DNA of 64,000 nucleotides from Colwellia sp. GTDB taxonomy: Bacteria > Pseudomonadota > Gammaproteobacteria > Enterobacterales > Alteromonadaceae. Every line of letters begins with the position of its first letter. Positions within the stretch are counted from its first letter, which is position 1. Below the pieces are notes generated by a model that saw nothing but the letters and a program-made list of their open reading frames with translations, was not told the DNA's origin and searched no databases. Where the stretch lies: NCBI GenBank assembly GCA_013215295.1, contig JABSOZ010000009.1:149886-213885 (forward strand), given 5' to 3'. A program made the translations under genes and the position numbers. Positions 9,373 to 19,141 of the stretch are shown piece after piece.

Positions 9373-10542
9373 ATGACTTTAGCTGAGTATGGGCCAATAA
9401 CCATGATGACAAAGAGCGGCAACAAACCAATAAACATTAAAAATATCACGCTACTACTCATTTTTATTTGGTTAGGTTTAGCCTTTTATTTATTGCTATC
9501 ACAAATATCAAGTTGGCTTACTAGTCACCACTTCGAATTGGCTATATTAGCCAACATAGAATTTATCACTGTGAGGATATGGTTACCTTGGGTTGCTTTA
9601 ACACCTGTTACTCTCTGGTTAGCATTACGATTCCCCATAAAACCTAAAAACTGGTTGAAAGGTCTATTATTACACAGTTTGTTTTTGTTATGTTTGTCAC
9701 TTATTGCTGGATTATTTATTAGTTTACACTATCATTTTTTTGAAAATATGACTCAATCAATGGAAAACTATCAACCTTGGCAACACATTGGTCACTTTCT
9801 CTTTGGTGATAATCTATTCTTATTTAATATCATTATTTACACTATTTTAGTGACTAATATAAATATTAAAAACTTTGCTCAAATTGCTGACAATGAAGCG
9901 CTTATTGCAAGCCAGTTGAATCATCAACTGATTGAATCACAGCTGCAAACACTTAAAATGCAAATCAACCCACATTTCTTATTTAATACGCTCAATGTTA
10001 TTTCGGTATTAGTGATGAAATCAGAGAAAGAACAAGCAACTGAAATGATCAACAGGTTAAGTAGTTTTTTTAGAAACTCTTTAGATGAAAAAGACCAACA
10101 ATTGATCCCTTTGCAAAAAGAGCTGCACCATGTAGAGCAATATCTTGCGATAGAGCAGGTCAGGTTTGGTGATAGAATTAGTATTGTGAAAGATTATGAT
10201 GAAAATGCTTTGTCAATCCTTGTTCCGTCGATGCTATTACAACCCTTAATCGAAAATGCTATGCAGCATGGTTTAGAAGAAAAAGAAGGTAAAGGAACAT
10301 TAACCATAAGCTGTCATGTGCAAGAAAAATACTTATCTATTGTTATTATGGACGATGGAGCGGGTTGCAACTTCGATGATCCTAATTTCAAGGCAGGCAT
10401 AGGATTGAGTAACGTAAAATCGCGATTAAAACAGTTATATCCCTCAGAACATACATTGGTCTATAGCAGCAATAATCAAGGTGGTGTAACCGTAACATTA
10501 ACCTTGCCCACTAATGCAGGAGATTATAGTCATGACGATTAG
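9373..10542 (+). CDS. LytS/YehU-type sensor histidine kinase
   Basis: This 389-residue inner-membrane kinase has about four hydrophobic segments (residues 25-48, 65-85, 95-118, 145-163). A His_kinase domain follows with the phospho-acceptor in MQINPHFLFNTLN (His201). The ATPase domain has the N-box LIENAMQHGLEE and G-boxes DDGAGCNF and GIGLSNVKSRL. It phosphorylates the LytTR response regulator that overlaps its end. The start is uncertain: ATG 9373 has no clear ribosome site, and the double ATG at 9403/9406 would give a 379- or 378-residue protein. The input signal is unknown. Confidence 0.9.
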   Translation: MTLAEYGPITMMTKSGNKPINIKNITLLLIFIWLGLAFYLLLSQISSWLTSHHFELAILANIEFITVRIWLPWVALTPVTLWLALRFPIKPKNWLKGLLLHSLFLLCLSLIAGLFISLHYHFFENMTQSMENYQPWQHIGHFLFGDNLFLFNIIIYTILVTNINIKNFAQIADNEALIASQLNHQLIESQLQTLKMQINPHFLFNTLNVISVLVMKSEKEQATEMINRLSSFFRNSLDEKDQQLIPLQKELHHVEQYLAIEQVRFGDRISIVKDYDENALSILVPSMLLQPLIENAMQHGLEEKEGKGTLTISCHVQEKYLSIVIMDDGAGCNFDDPNFKAGIGLSNVKSRLKQLYPSEHTLVYSSNNQGGVTVTLTLPTNAGDYSHDD

Positions 10543-11332
10543 GGTATTAATAGTTGATGATGAACCCTTAGCTAGAGAAGGCGTATCTCTCCACTTACAA
10601 GATGAAAAAGAGTTTTCTATCATTGGCGAATGTGAAAATGGAAGTGATGCTATAAGGTCAATATTGTCATTAAAACCTGATTTAGTTTTTCTTGATATTA
10701 AAATGCCAAAAGTGAATGGTTTTGACGTTGTCAATGCTGTAGGTAGTGAGCATATGCCGCCGGTAATTTTTTTAACTGCTTATGACGAATACGCCATTCA
10801 GGCATTTAATACTCATGCCATTGACTACTTACTAAAACCCATAGACAAAATACGTTTTAAAGAGAGTTTGGACCATGCACGTGACCAAATTTTAAAAAAT
10901 TCAATTTCACAGCGTAGTGCGCAACTCACCCAATTATTAAGCCAAACCCAAGGTCTTAGTACAGTGAAACCTGTAAACCAAACCTCTTCATTGGTGCAAA
11001 ATGAACGTTTAGTGATCCGCTCTAATGGTCATGTTTATTTACTCAAGTCAGAAGATATCTACTGGATTGAGGCAGATGGAGATTATATCACGGTACACAC
11101 GCCGCAAAAATCACATCTTGTCCGTGAAACCATGAAAAATATGGAAGCCCGTTTGAGTGAACAAGGGTTTCAGCGCGTCCATCGTTCTAGTATTGTAAAT
11201 TTGAACTATGTAAGAGAACTCATCAGTTTAGACAGTGGCGATTATCAAATCATTTTACGTGACAACACCAGTGTAAAATTGAGCCGAAATTACCGCGACA
11301 TATTATACCAACGACTTCATGCAACACCTTGA
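10532..11332 (+). CDS. LytTR-family response regulator
   Basis: This 266-residue regulator has an N-terminal CheY-like receiver (acidic pair DDE at 9-11, phospho-acceptor Asp55 in FLDIKMP, and the K of LLKPIDK). The C-terminal LytTR DNA-binding domain covers about residues 165-262 (DIYWIEADGDYITVHT, FQRVHRSSIVNLNYV). I choose ATG 10532 because AGGAG at 10518-10522 lies 9 bases upstream. The start lies inside the kinase gene, giving an 11-bp overlap that implies translational coupling. Its targets probably include the transporter genes downstream, but that is inference from position. Confidence 0.92.
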   Translation: MTIRVLIVDDEPLAREGVSLHLQDEKEFSIIGECENGSDAIRSILSLKPDLVFLDIKMPKVNGFDVVNAVGSEHMPPVIFLTAYDEYAIQAFNTHAIDYLLKPIDKIRFKESLDHARDQILKNSISQRSAQLTQLLSQTQGLSTVKPVNQTSSLVQNERLVIRSNGHVYLLKSEDIYWIEADGDYITVHTPQKSHLVRETMKNMEARLSEQGFQRVHRSSIVNLNYVRELISLDSGDYQIILRDNTSVKLSRNYRDILYQRLHATP

Positions 11333-11341
11333 TAGCTATGT

Positions 11342-11503
11342 TATACCAAACAGACTAATTTATTGATCATCTTAAAATGGTTTAAACAATCAACTTCTGC
11401 GTTGTGCTCAATCCCAATAGCCAGCTATTGCTCAATTACACTCCTTGAATTTGAATGTTTATCCTCATCAAATTTTGGTCAATAATTTAATCCGTTTGGT
11501 ATT
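11342..11503. repeat. MITE-like element with terminal inverted repeats
   Basis: The segment begins TATACCAAACAGACTAATTT and ends in the near-exact inverse (AAATTATTGACC... read from the other strand, with TAATACCAAACGGATTAAA), giving imperfect terminal inverted repeats of about 28 bp. Inside is a small palindrome, CAATAGC-CAG-CTATTG. There is no open reading frame. It occupies most of the first half of the 407-bp gap between the response regulator and the adaptor gene. Size and structure fit a non-autonomous miniature element or a mobile intergenic repeat. Only one copy is in this window. The rest of the gap (11504-11739) shows no gene. Confidence 0.6.
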
Positions 11504-11739
11504 ATTTTGCAGCCGAACGATACATGGCTTAGATTAATCAATAAAATAAAAAATCACGATACTAGTTCAACATCATAAAATAGAATCAACCAGAACAAGC
11601 TGCAAATATGTATTATTATTTTTCATCGACAATATCTGCTGTTCATCTATAACTAGCTGAACTTCACCGATTGGCTCGATAAGTAAATTAAAACACCGTT
11701 ATGATTGCCTCATCTTTAAAATGAGCAAAACGGTGATAA

Positions 11740-12999
11740 ATGCAAACTATTCTTGAATCACAAAACACTGAGAAAAAACCAATAAAGCGTTATCTTATAA
11801 TGGGAACTCCTGTTGTTATTTTTCTGCTTTGGTTGGTTAATGCTTTTCTCTTTAATTCGGCTAACAGTAGCGCGGTTATTTCAGCAGAAGGACTTGCTCT
11901 TGCTACTGTAGAATCAGGGGATTTAATTCAAGACATTAGAGCCCCTGGAAACCTTGTAGCGATAAATAGAAAGTGGATCTCATCTCGAATGAGTGCAAAA
12001 GTGATCAAACGATTGCTTGAACCTGGAGCCATTGTTACCCCTGACAGTATCATTTTACAATTATCATCTCCTGAACTCACCCAACAATATAAACGCGTAA
12101 AAATCGAATACAAAATTGCTAAAGCACAACTCGATGCTCTAAAAGAAATTCAAATAACACAAAGGCAAAAAAAACAGGCTGATGTAAAGTTGTTGGAAAT
12201 AGAAAAACAGCAAGCTATTGAAGACGCCGCAGCTAAAAAACAACTTCGAGTTACTAAAATAATCCCAAAATATCAATATAACGAAGCAGTACTGCGTGAG
12301 AAAAAACTAACACTGCAATTAGAAATTGCACAATTCGAACTAAAGCAATTGCCTAGGCTGCAAGCAAGCTTAATTAATGTAGAGCGAGCAAAAGTAGAGC
12401 AACAACTATTGCGTGTTTCATTACTCGAAGAACAAGTCAGTAAACTTGACGTACGCGCTCAAATGTATGGTGTATTGCAAAGTATCTCTGTGGAAGAAGG
12501 TCAAGAAATACCCCAAGGAGCAGAATTAGCAAGGGTTGCCGATCAAAAGAATTTAAAAGCAGAACTTCGAGTACAAGAAAGCCAAGCTAAAGACATTCAA
12601 ATAGGTCAAGTTGTTGAAATCGATACCCGTCGTAGCAAAATCAAAGGCATTGTATCTCGTATAGACCCAGCTGTTGTTAATGGCACAGTTACCGTTGATG
12701 TTGAACTACCGAAAGATTTACCCAGTGAAGCCCGTCCCGATCTTAGAGTCAATGGCACAGTGGAAATTATGCGACTAGAAAACGTGTTATTAATTGATAA
12801 ACCTGCCCATTGGCAAGAATCTAATACCGCTTACTTATTTAAACTAACCAGTAATTCACATGCGGTTAGGACTCAAGTCGCTATTGGCGAAAGTTCAACG
12901 ACTTCAATACAACTTCTTAGTGGTTTAACACAGGGTGAACAAGTCATCGTGTCTGATACCTCTAAGTTACAACAGTATCCTTCGATAACGATTAATTGA
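11740..12999 (+). CDS. HlyD/MacA-type periplasmic adaptor protein
   Basis: This 419-residue membrane-fusion protein has one N-terminal transmembrane helix (about 19-38). A split lipoyl/barrel-sandwich region (ESGDLIQDIRAPGNL at the start and VRAQMYGVLQSISVEEGQEI later) flanks a long alpha-helical, Gln/Lys-rich coiled-coil hairpin (about 120-230). Beta-barrel and membrane-proximal domains follow. The adaptor links an inner-membrane ABC transporter to an outer-membrane channel. It is the first gene of a set with the ATPase and permease that follow. No TolC-like gene is in the window, so the outer-membrane partner must lie elsewhere. Confidence 0.87.
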   Translation: MQTILESQNTEKKPIKRYLIMGTPVVIFLLWLVNAFLFNSANSSAVISAEGLALATVESGDLIQDIRAPGNLVAINRKWISSRMSAKVIKRLLEPGAIVTPDSIILQLSSPELTQQYKRVKIEYKIAKAQLDALKEIQITQRQKKQADVKLLEIEKQQAIEDAAAKKQLRVTKIIPKYQYNEAVLREKKLTLQLEIAQFELKQLPRLQASLINVERAKVEQQLLRVSLLEEQVSKLDVRAQMYGVLQSISVEEGQEIPQGAELARVADQKNLKAELRVQESQAKDIQIGQVVEIDTRRSKIKGIVSRIDPAVVNGTVTVDVELPKDLPSEARPDLRVNGTVEIMRLENVLLIDKPAHWQESNTAYLFKLTSNSHAVRTQVAIGESSTTSIQLLSGLTQGEQVIVSDTSKLQQYPSITIN

Positions 13000-13121
13000 T
13001 CAATACCTAGCTTTAACAACAATTAGACATTTGTGCTTAATGCGCTAGCTCAATAATTTAGCCTAATGCTGGCGCAATGCTAATTCATAAAATAAAACAA
13101 ATTCACCTTAAGGACACAATA

Positions 13122-13907
13122 ATGACTACCAACAAAACACTCATAAATATCACTAAACTTAACAAAATTTATCACACAGATGGTAGCCAAATTAATGCCT
13201 TAAAAGATATTAATTTAACGATATCGCAAGGTGATTATGTGACGATTCAAGGGCCATCAGGAGGTGGGAAGTCTACTTTGCTTGCTATTATTGGTTTACT
13301 TGATAAAGCCTCAAGTGGTGATTATGAAATTAGTAATTATTCGGTAAAAAATTTGTCGGGTTCACAAATGGCAAAAGTTAGAAATAGGGAAATAGGATTT
13401 ATTTTTCAAGATTTTAATTTAATTGGTGATATGACCGTTAGTGAAAATGTGGAACTACCTTTGGTTTATCGAGGCATTAAAAAGTCGGTAAGAATAGCCA
13501 AAGTTGCAGAAGTGTTAAAACGGGTAAACATGTCAGAAAGAGCTCACCATTTACCTAATCAATTATCCGGTGGACAACAACAAAGGGTTGCCGTTGCGCG
13601 AGCTTTAGTGGGGAGTCCTACCTTGTTACTTGCCGATGAGCCAACGGGTAATCTTGATTCTGTTAATGGTGACTCGGTTATGCAACTGCTCAGTGAGCTT
13701 AATGAACAGGGCGTAACTATTTGTATGGTAACTCACGACAGTCGTTATGCGCATTTTGCTAAGCGAACGATTCATTTATTTGATGGTGAAATAGTGGAAA
13801 ACTCCGTTAATACCACCATTAATGGACAAACGAAGATAAACAAAGCTGATACACGAGAAGTTGCTGAAATTATTTCCCGTCAGTTATCAGCAGAAGTAGG
13901 TGCATAA
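13122..13907 (+). CDS. MacB/LolD-type ABC transporter ATP-binding protein
   Basis: This 261-residue ATPase has Walker A GPSGGGKSTL, Q-loop FIFQDFNLIGDM, signature LSGGQQQRVAVARAL, Walker B LLLADEPTGNLD and H-loop MVTHDSRYA. These match the MacB/LolD subfamily, whose members drive mechanotransmission rather than classical transport. ATG 13122 is preferred over the upstream in-frame ATG at 13077 because AAGGA lies 8 bases before it. It ends 2 bp before the permease gene, so the two are coupled. Confidence 0.92.
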   Translation: MTTNKTLINITKLNKIYHTDGSQINALKDINLTISQGDYVTIQGPSGGGKSTLLAIIGLLDKASSGDYEISNYSVKNLSGSQMAKVRNREIGFIFQDFNLIGDMTVSENVELPLVYRGIKKSVRIAKVAEVLKRVNMSERAHHLPNQLSGGQQQRVAVARALVGSPTLLLADEPTGNLDSVNGDSVMQLLSELNEQGVTICMVTHDSRYAHFAKRTIHLFDGEIVENSVNTTINGQTKINKADTREVAEIISRQLSAEVGA

Positions 13908-13909
13908 CT

Positions 13910-16444
13910 ATGTCGAAAGTAACCCCATCAAAAGCAACGGTTTCAAATGATGTTATGCTCAAAAACAATACTGCACCTGATAATGATGAGATGATTCAGC
14001 ACAACTTTATTGAGAATATAATTATTGATGTTCGTTATGCATTTTCACGTTTTATTGCTTCGCCGATAACAACCTTAATTATTATCATCACACTGGCATT
14101 AAGTATAGGAGCGACTACAGCGATATTTTCAGTAGTGAATGGTTTATTGTTTTCAGCCACGCCATTTAAAGACAGTGAACAGTTAGTCATTCTTCAGCAA
14201 CAAAATTTAACTAAAGATCAAACCTATGGTTTTTCTGCCAGTGAAATGTTTGATTATCAAAAGCAGTCAAAGTCATTTGAAAATATGGCTGAATACCACA
14301 ACATGACATTTACTATGTATGGCCACGATGATCCGGTAAGAGTGCGAACAGGAGTGGTTTCATCTAACTTTTTCAACATGTTAAATTTAACGCCGATACT
14401 AGGTCGTACTTTTACTGACTCAGAAGATGATTTAGGCGCAGAACCCTTACTGGTGTTAACTTATGAATTTTGGCAAAGCGAATTCAATGGACGAGAAGAT
14501 GTTATAAATCAGAGTGTTGAATTTAATAATCGTAGTCATAAAATTATAGGTGTTTTACCTCATTTCCCACAATTTCCTGATGTTAATGATGTTTATATGG
14601 CTATTCCTTCATGCCCTTTTCGTAGCGGCGAACATGCTGTGTCTAATAGAAGCATGCGCATGATGTCGGCTTTTGCCAAAATAAAACCTGGCTATTCACT
14701 TGTCGCAGTAAACACTGAAGTGGCTGACATCGCAAAACGCTTGAGTAGTAAATACCCTGAGGCCTATTCAGAGAATGCTGATATCAGTGCAACAGCGTTA
14801 TCGCTTAATGATGAATTGGTTAAAAGTAGTCGTCCTTATTTATATACCTTGTTAGCCACGACATTATTACTATTTTTAATTGCCTCTGCGAATGTGACTA
14901 ACTTAACCTTGTCACAACATTCAAAGCGAAAACGTGAATTTGCGGTACGTGCTTCTTTGGGCGCTAGTAAAGCTAGGTTAGCGCAATTATTATTAACTGA
15001 AAGTTTATTATTATCATTAATAGGCGGTGGTTTAGGGTTGTTATTAGCCTTTTGGGGATTAGATTTTCTTAAAGGTTTTGCTGCAAACTTCAGCTCGTTA
15101 TCAGCGGAAATTACTATCGATACCAGAGTGATGTTATTTGCTTTAGTCATATCAACCATTTCAGGCATCATTGCTGGCATAGTACCCAGTTTTGCTAAAG
15201 TAAATTTGGTCAGCTCACTAAAAGAAGGAGGGAAATCCTCGTATTCGACCGACCACGGATTTTTACGAAATACCTTGTTAATTTGCCAATTTGCTTTGTC
15301 ATTAACGCTATTAATAGCCGCGGGATTAACGATAAAAAGCTTAAATAACCTGCAAAATATTGACTCCGGCTTTAGTGCCAAGAATGTCAATATTGCGCAA
15401 TTGGATTTAAATTGGACTGTTTATAATAATGCTCAAGAACGATGGCAGATTTCGCAACAAATATTGCAAGCAGTTCGTAAACTTCCTTATATAACATCGT
15501 CGGCATTAAGTTTAACTTATCCTAATGATACGGTTGGAATAAACTACAGTAGTGTCCGCCAAGCGATTCAGTTTGACGACCGAGATTACAATCCGGATGA
15601 CGTGCCAAGCAATACGTTTGCTCGTCCTGTTACCGATGGGTACTTTGAGACGATTGGTAGTCGTTTATTACTGGGAAGGACATTTACCATTGATGATGAC
15701 AATAAGGCGCCTAACGTTACTATTGTTAACAATAAGTTTGCCCAAAAGACATGGCCTAATGAATCTCCACTTAATAAGACAATATCATTAAATCAAGGTG
15801 AAACTTGGCTTACGGTTGTAGGTGTTATTGAAGACATTAATGAACAAGGGGCATCGAATGAAGCCAGTTTTCAAATATATAAACCTATGGCGCAATCTCC
15901 AGTGGGGCATATTGCAATATTAGCAAAACAGGATGACGCGAGAGCGACAACTTTTACCCAAGATATTAAAGGCATTATTGCTCAGTTAGATAACCGCCAA
16001 CCGTTATCTAAATTTGAAACCCTACAGCAAGCCGTTGATAATTCGATTTCATTGCAGCGATTTTTAGCACAACTGTTAACGCTATTTTCTATTATTGCGT
16101 TAGTGATAACAGTAAGTGGTGTTAGTGGAGTAATGAGTTATATGGTCAACTTACGTACTCGTGAAATCGGTATAAGAATGGCGATTGGCGCTGATAAAAT
16201 CAAAGTGATCACCTTAATACTTTCTTATGGTGTAAAACTAACGCTAGTTGGATTAGTCATCGGTATCGCCGGAGCCTATTTTAGTGGTCGTTTATTGAGT
16301 ACACAGTTGTTTGATATTAACCCTTTTGATGTTTATATCTATGGGACTGCACTGTTGACATTGCTGGGTATTTCTACCATCGCGTGTTTATTACCGGCTT
16401 GGCGTGCTAGTTCTATTCCGCCAACACTCGCACTCAAACAATAG
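13910..16444 (+). CDS. MacB-like ABC permease with duplicated FtsX/MacB_PCD halves
   Basis: This 844-residue permease has two repeats of the unit: transmembrane helix, periplasmic core domain, FtsX domain. TM1 is at about residues 52-74 and the first periplasmic core at about 75-290. Three helices of the first FtsX domain fall at about 305-430 (NLTLSQHSKRKREFAVRASL). A second anchor lies at about 450 and a second core to about 690. The last FtsX domain (LRTREIGIRMAIGADKIKV) closes the protein. This 800-residue double form is the ADOP-like type rather than the 650-residue MacB. It probably exports or senses an envelope-active compound; the substrate is unknown. Confidence 0.87.
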   Translation: MSKVTPSKATVSNDVMLKNNTAPDNDEMIQHNFIENIIIDVRYAFSRFIASPITTLIIIITLALSIGATTAIFSVVNGLLFSATPFKDSEQLVILQQQNLTKDQTYGFSASEMFDYQKQSKSFENMAEYHNMTFTMYGHDDPVRVRTGVVSSNFFNMLNLTPILGRTFTDSEDDLGAEPLLVLTYEFWQSEFNGREDVINQSVEFNNRSHKIIGVLPHFPQFPDVNDVYMAIPSCPFRSGEHAVSNRSMRMMSAFAKIKPGYSLVAVNTEVADIAKRLSSKYPEAYSENADISATALSLNDELVKSSRPYLYTLLATTLLLFLIASANVTNLTLSQHSKRKREFAVRASLGASKARLAQLLLTESLLLSLIGGGLGLLLAFWGLDFLKGFAANFSSLSAEITIDTRVMLFALVISTISGIIAGIVPSFAKVNLVSSLKEGGKSSYSTDHGFLRNTLLICQFALSLTLLIAAGLTIKSLNNLQNIDSGFSAKNVNIAQLDLNWTVYNNAQERWQISQQILQAVRKLPYITSSALSLTYPNDTVGINYSSVRQAIQFDDRDYNPDDVPSNTFARPVTDGYFETIGSRLLLGRTFTIDDDNKAPNVTIVNNKFAQKTWPNESPLNKTISLNQGETWLTVVGVIEDINEQGASNEASFQIYKPMAQSPVGHIAILAKQDDARATTFTQDIKGIIAQLDNRQPLSKFETLQQAVDNSISLQRFLAQLLTLFSIIALVITVSGVSGVMSYMVNLRTREIGIRMAIGADKIKVITLILSYGVKLTLVGLVIGIAGAYFSGRLLSTQLFDINPFDVYIYGTALLTLLGISTIACLLPAWRASSIPPTLALKQ

Positions 16445-16456
16445 AATAGCTTCAGG

Positions 16457-16490
16457 GATCCGTAAAGTGCTTAAAATTGTTTTACGGGTC
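16457..16490 (+). terminator. Possible terminator hairpin after the permease gene
   Basis: GATCCGTAAA (16457-16466) can pair with TTTACGGGTC (16481-16490) with one G-T pair, 12 bp after the permease stop. There is no strong T tract, so confidence is low. The remaining 246 bp up to the next gene hold no recognised feature. Confidence 0.4.
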
Positions 16491-16736
16491 AATTCCCATG
16501 TGCTCTTATTTGATAACTATAGCGCTATTTTTCTTGAGTAAATGTATTGTTAAGTGCCGTCAGAATTACTTACGGTCACTTGAATTACAAAACCAAGCTG
16601 ATACTGGTTTCACGATGAGTTTTATTGTCAGCAGCTCTCGTTTTATTGTTGCTTAATCTTGAGTTAAAACAACGGTTGATTCACGAGTAAATTAGCGTAT
16701 TCTAAACAAATCTAAATTTACTTATCTGGACGTTTC

Positions 16737-16934
16737 ATGTTTAAAAAAGTTACTCAAGTTGTTTTTATACTCTTTATGTTTGTTAGTTTATCTGGCTGCA
16801 TTGCGGCTACTGTTGTATCTGCCGCGGTAGGTGTCACTACCACGGTTGTTGGTGGCGCTATCGATGTTGTTGACGCTGTTACGCCAGATATTATTGATGA
16901 CGAAGATGAAAAAGACGAAGATGACGATAACTAA
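16737..16934 (+). CDS. Small lipoprotein with acidic tail
   Basis: A 65-residue protein with a lipoprotein signal peptide ending in lipobox LSGC (Cys at about residue 21). A short Ala/Val/Thr/Gly-rich, beta-prone segment follows, and the last 13 residues are almost all Asp/Glu. It is therefore an envelope lipoprotein with no recognised domain. Small lipoproteins of this composition are common in marine gammaproteobacteria but have no known function. It stands alone between larger intergenic regions. Confidence 0.75.
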   Translation: MFKKVTQVVFILFMFVSLSGCIAATVVSAAVGVTTTVVGGAIDVVDAVTPDIIDDEDEKDEDDDN

Positions 16935-17260
16935 AAATAATCCCTCTCGCTTTGATTAACAAACTGGTTGAACAAGATTATACCTTCTTAATTCAATGAT
17001 CTTTGCATGTAGGTGTATTTTCACTCAGAACACATGAAAACGTAGCTTTCGCCTATCTACTATCTTGTTCATACATATGAGAGAGTCGTTACTCTCGTGC
17101 TTTATTGCATATCTAAAAATAGTAGAAAGGGCCAGAAATAAAGTAGTTATTTTTACAAGGGTTAAACGCTTTAATAAAAACCAATGACATGAGTGTTTAG
17201 TAGATTAACGTTCGCTAATATCTCCAATGTACTAAGGTTAAATATTGTCGCGCCTCTTTG
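16935..17260. other. Intergenic region, 326 bp
   Basis: No gene recognised. It holds a distant inverted repeat, GAACAAGAT / ATCTTGTTC, about 80 bp apart, and a short 6-bp hairpin GAGAGT-CGTT-ACTCTC near 17082-17097. Neither has a T tract or an obvious role. A small RNA cannot be ruled out but there is no positive support. Confidence 0.35.
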
Positions 17261-17692
17261 CTAAAAACTCGCCCACTGTTGCTTTATACCGATGAGATGA
17301 ACAATGCCAAAAGATAAGCATAGGGCTGAGCTCCAAAACCAAAACTGACTGCTATTACCTAAATGATGACCTAGCGGATCAGCTGCGAAGACAAAACCAA
17401 CGATACCGCGTAATAAATATACCGAAGTAATCGTTATAAGTGCTAGTCGCATTAATGGGAGTTTTAGGATCAGTCCGGCCGCAGAAAAAGCATAAAGTGA
17501 CCAAATAGCTAAAACAATTACAATGCCTGAAGTGATTATTGTCGGTTTGAAACTACCTTGCTCGGCAAGTATTGCCATTTGTTCTCCTGCGCCAAAAAAA
17601 CGGTACCAAGGAGCACCAAAAACTATACAACCTATATGTATTAATGAGGCTAGGGCGCTAAACATACCGGCAATAATTAAATAACTGTTCAT
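17261..17692 (-). CDS. Four-helix inner-membrane protein, unknown function
   Basis: This 143-residue protein has four predicted transmembrane helices (about 4-24, 50-70, 78-100, 112-134). It has small conserved-looking motifs HIGCIVFGAPWYRFFGAGEQM after helix one and FVFAADPLGHHLG between helices three and four. I do not recognise a characterised family. It is 69 bp downstream of the UbiB-like gene on the same strand and may be the last gene of that operon. Confidence 0.7.
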   Translation of the reverse strand: MNSYLIIAGMFSALASLIHIGCIVFGAPWYRFFGAGEQMAILAEQGSFKPTIITSGIVIVLAIWSLYAFSAAGLILKLPLMRLALITITSVYLLRGIVGFVFAADPLGHHLGNSSQFWFWSSALCLSFGIVHLIGIKQQWASF

Positions 17693-17761
17693 GAGTAAGT
17701 TCTCTCTAACAAGGTGTAATAAGTAAAAAGATAAAATTCGTTTAATTTAGCTGTTTAGAAT

Positions 17762-19138
17762 TTATTCGCTTGAACTTTTAAGGCTTGCTTTATCTGGCAT
17801 AAACCTTAAATAGTCGGTATTAATGTTGGCGCCAATTTGTGTTAATAAGTTCATTAACCCAAGGTGAGCTCTATCGAAACAAGGTTGTTCGCTATACATG
17901 CCAGATAAAAATTTTATGGAATCTGTGCTCACATTTTCAGGTTTCCCAGGACATGGTGTTTTATTGTTAAAGTTGAAGGTTTTCTTTACATAAGCTTGAC
18001 CAAGCCATTCACCATAAAATTGTAAGTCAGGTAATATTTCAGACGAAAAGGTGGAAAAATCTACGCTTTGATCAATAAATTTAAGCGCTTGGTAGCTGGA
18101 AAATAACGCCTCAGTATTATTACCAAAAATATAACTATCTACAATCTTTGGTAGCATATCGGTAAAATCATCAACAAATGCATCGCTTAAACAACGAACA
18201 CAGCCAAAATCGAGCACCCCGAGCTGCTCATTTGCTAATACTAAGAAGTTACCAGAGTGCGGGTCTGCGTGTATTTTTTTAAGGGTTAAAGCGCAATACC
18301 AGAAAAAATCAAATAACTTTTGCCCGAGTGCATTGCGTTGTAGTTGGCTTGGTTTTCTTTTTAGCCATTGCTCTATGTGTTCGCCGGTTAACATTTCCAT
18401 TGACAACACTCTAGCTGAAGATAAAGTTGGATTAACTTTTGGAATAACAATACCGTCTAGCTTCATTTCTTGCTGAAACCAATTTAGGTTACTGGCTTCA
18501 ATCTCATAGTTTATTTCTTCAGTTAACCGACTTTTCATTTCAGTTAATACTAACGAGAATACTTGTTTTTTTGGCATATTGTTGGTGGTTTTAGCTAATA
18601 ACCAAAACAGTTTTTCCAACATTTTCAAATCACTATCAATAGTTGCGCCGATACCTGGGTATTGCACCTTTACCGCCAATTTTTCATCGTTAAATGATAG
18701 CGCTCGATGAACTTGCCCGATACTTGCCGCAGAAAAAGCTTCGCTCTCAAACTCTTTAAAGAGAACCTTTGGCGCACTGCCAAGCTCTTGAACCATTTGT
18801 TTTCTAATGAGCGCTCTATTGATAGGGGGTACGTCATGGCATGCAGACTTTAATTTATTTCTGATGGTTTCGGGGAGAAGGTCTGTTTCCATACTTAATA
18901 GCTGAGATAACTTAATGGCTGTACCTCTAAGCTGACTTAATACAGTAAAAACTAACTCGCCTATTTCTTCTTCATGTTGTTGCTGAGATTGTTCTGAATT
19001 CTTTGTGTTTGAATTTTTAGGTGCAAATACGTTTCGAGCTTTATAACCAATATGCTTCAAGCCAATTTTTGTTGCCGCTTTACCGGCAATCGCACTACGT
19101 TTAAATGGTGAGGTAGGTACATTTTTTAAAGTTAGCAT
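17762..19138 (-). CDS. ABC1/UbiB-like atypical kinase (AarF/ADCK family)
   Basis: This 458-residue member of the ABC1 family has the diagnostic KxGQ-like segment replaced by LRGTAIKLSQLLSMETDLLP. Further motifs are FEAASIGQ-type SAASIGQVHRA, the ATP lysine in LAVKVQYPGI, and catalytic HADPHSGNFLV plus LDFGCVR. Bacterial relatives act in ubiquinone biosynthesis or lipid homeostasis. It lacks the C-terminal membrane helices of UbiB proper, so it is a paralogue rather than ubiB itself. It is co-oriented with a small membrane protein and a TetR regulator (gaps of 3 and 77 bp), suggesting a TetR-controlled operon. Confidence 0.85.
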   Translation of the reverse strand: MLTLKNVPTSPFKRSAIAGKAATKIGLKHIGYKARNVFAPKNSNTKNSEQSQQQHEEEIGELVFTVLSQLRGTAIKLSQLLSMETDLLPETIRNKLKSACHDVPPINRALIRKQMVQELGSAPKVLFKEFESEAFSAASIGQVHRALSFNDEKLAVKVQYPGIGATIDSDLKMLEKLFWLLAKTTNNMPKKQVFSLVLTEMKSRLTEEINYEIEASNLNWFQQEMKLDGIVIPKVNPTLSSARVLSMEMLTGEHIEQWLKRKPSQLQRNALGQKLFDFFWYCALTLKKIHADPHSGNFLVLANEQLGVLDFGCVRCLSDAFVDDFTDMLPKIVDSYIFGNNTEALFSSYQALKFIDQSVDFSTFSSEILPDLQFYGEWLGQAYVKKTFNFNNKTPCPGKPENVSTDSIKFLSGMYSEQPCFDRAHLGLMNLLTQIGANINTDYLRFMPDKASLKSSSE

Positions 19139-19141
19139 AAA

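Noticed and set aside
14836..15390. 184-codon frame on the minus strand inside the MacB-like permease gene
   Set aside because: It is antisense to a clear permease coding region, has no domain or ribosome site, and its Asn/Lys-rich composition is what reverse translation of membrane helices gives.
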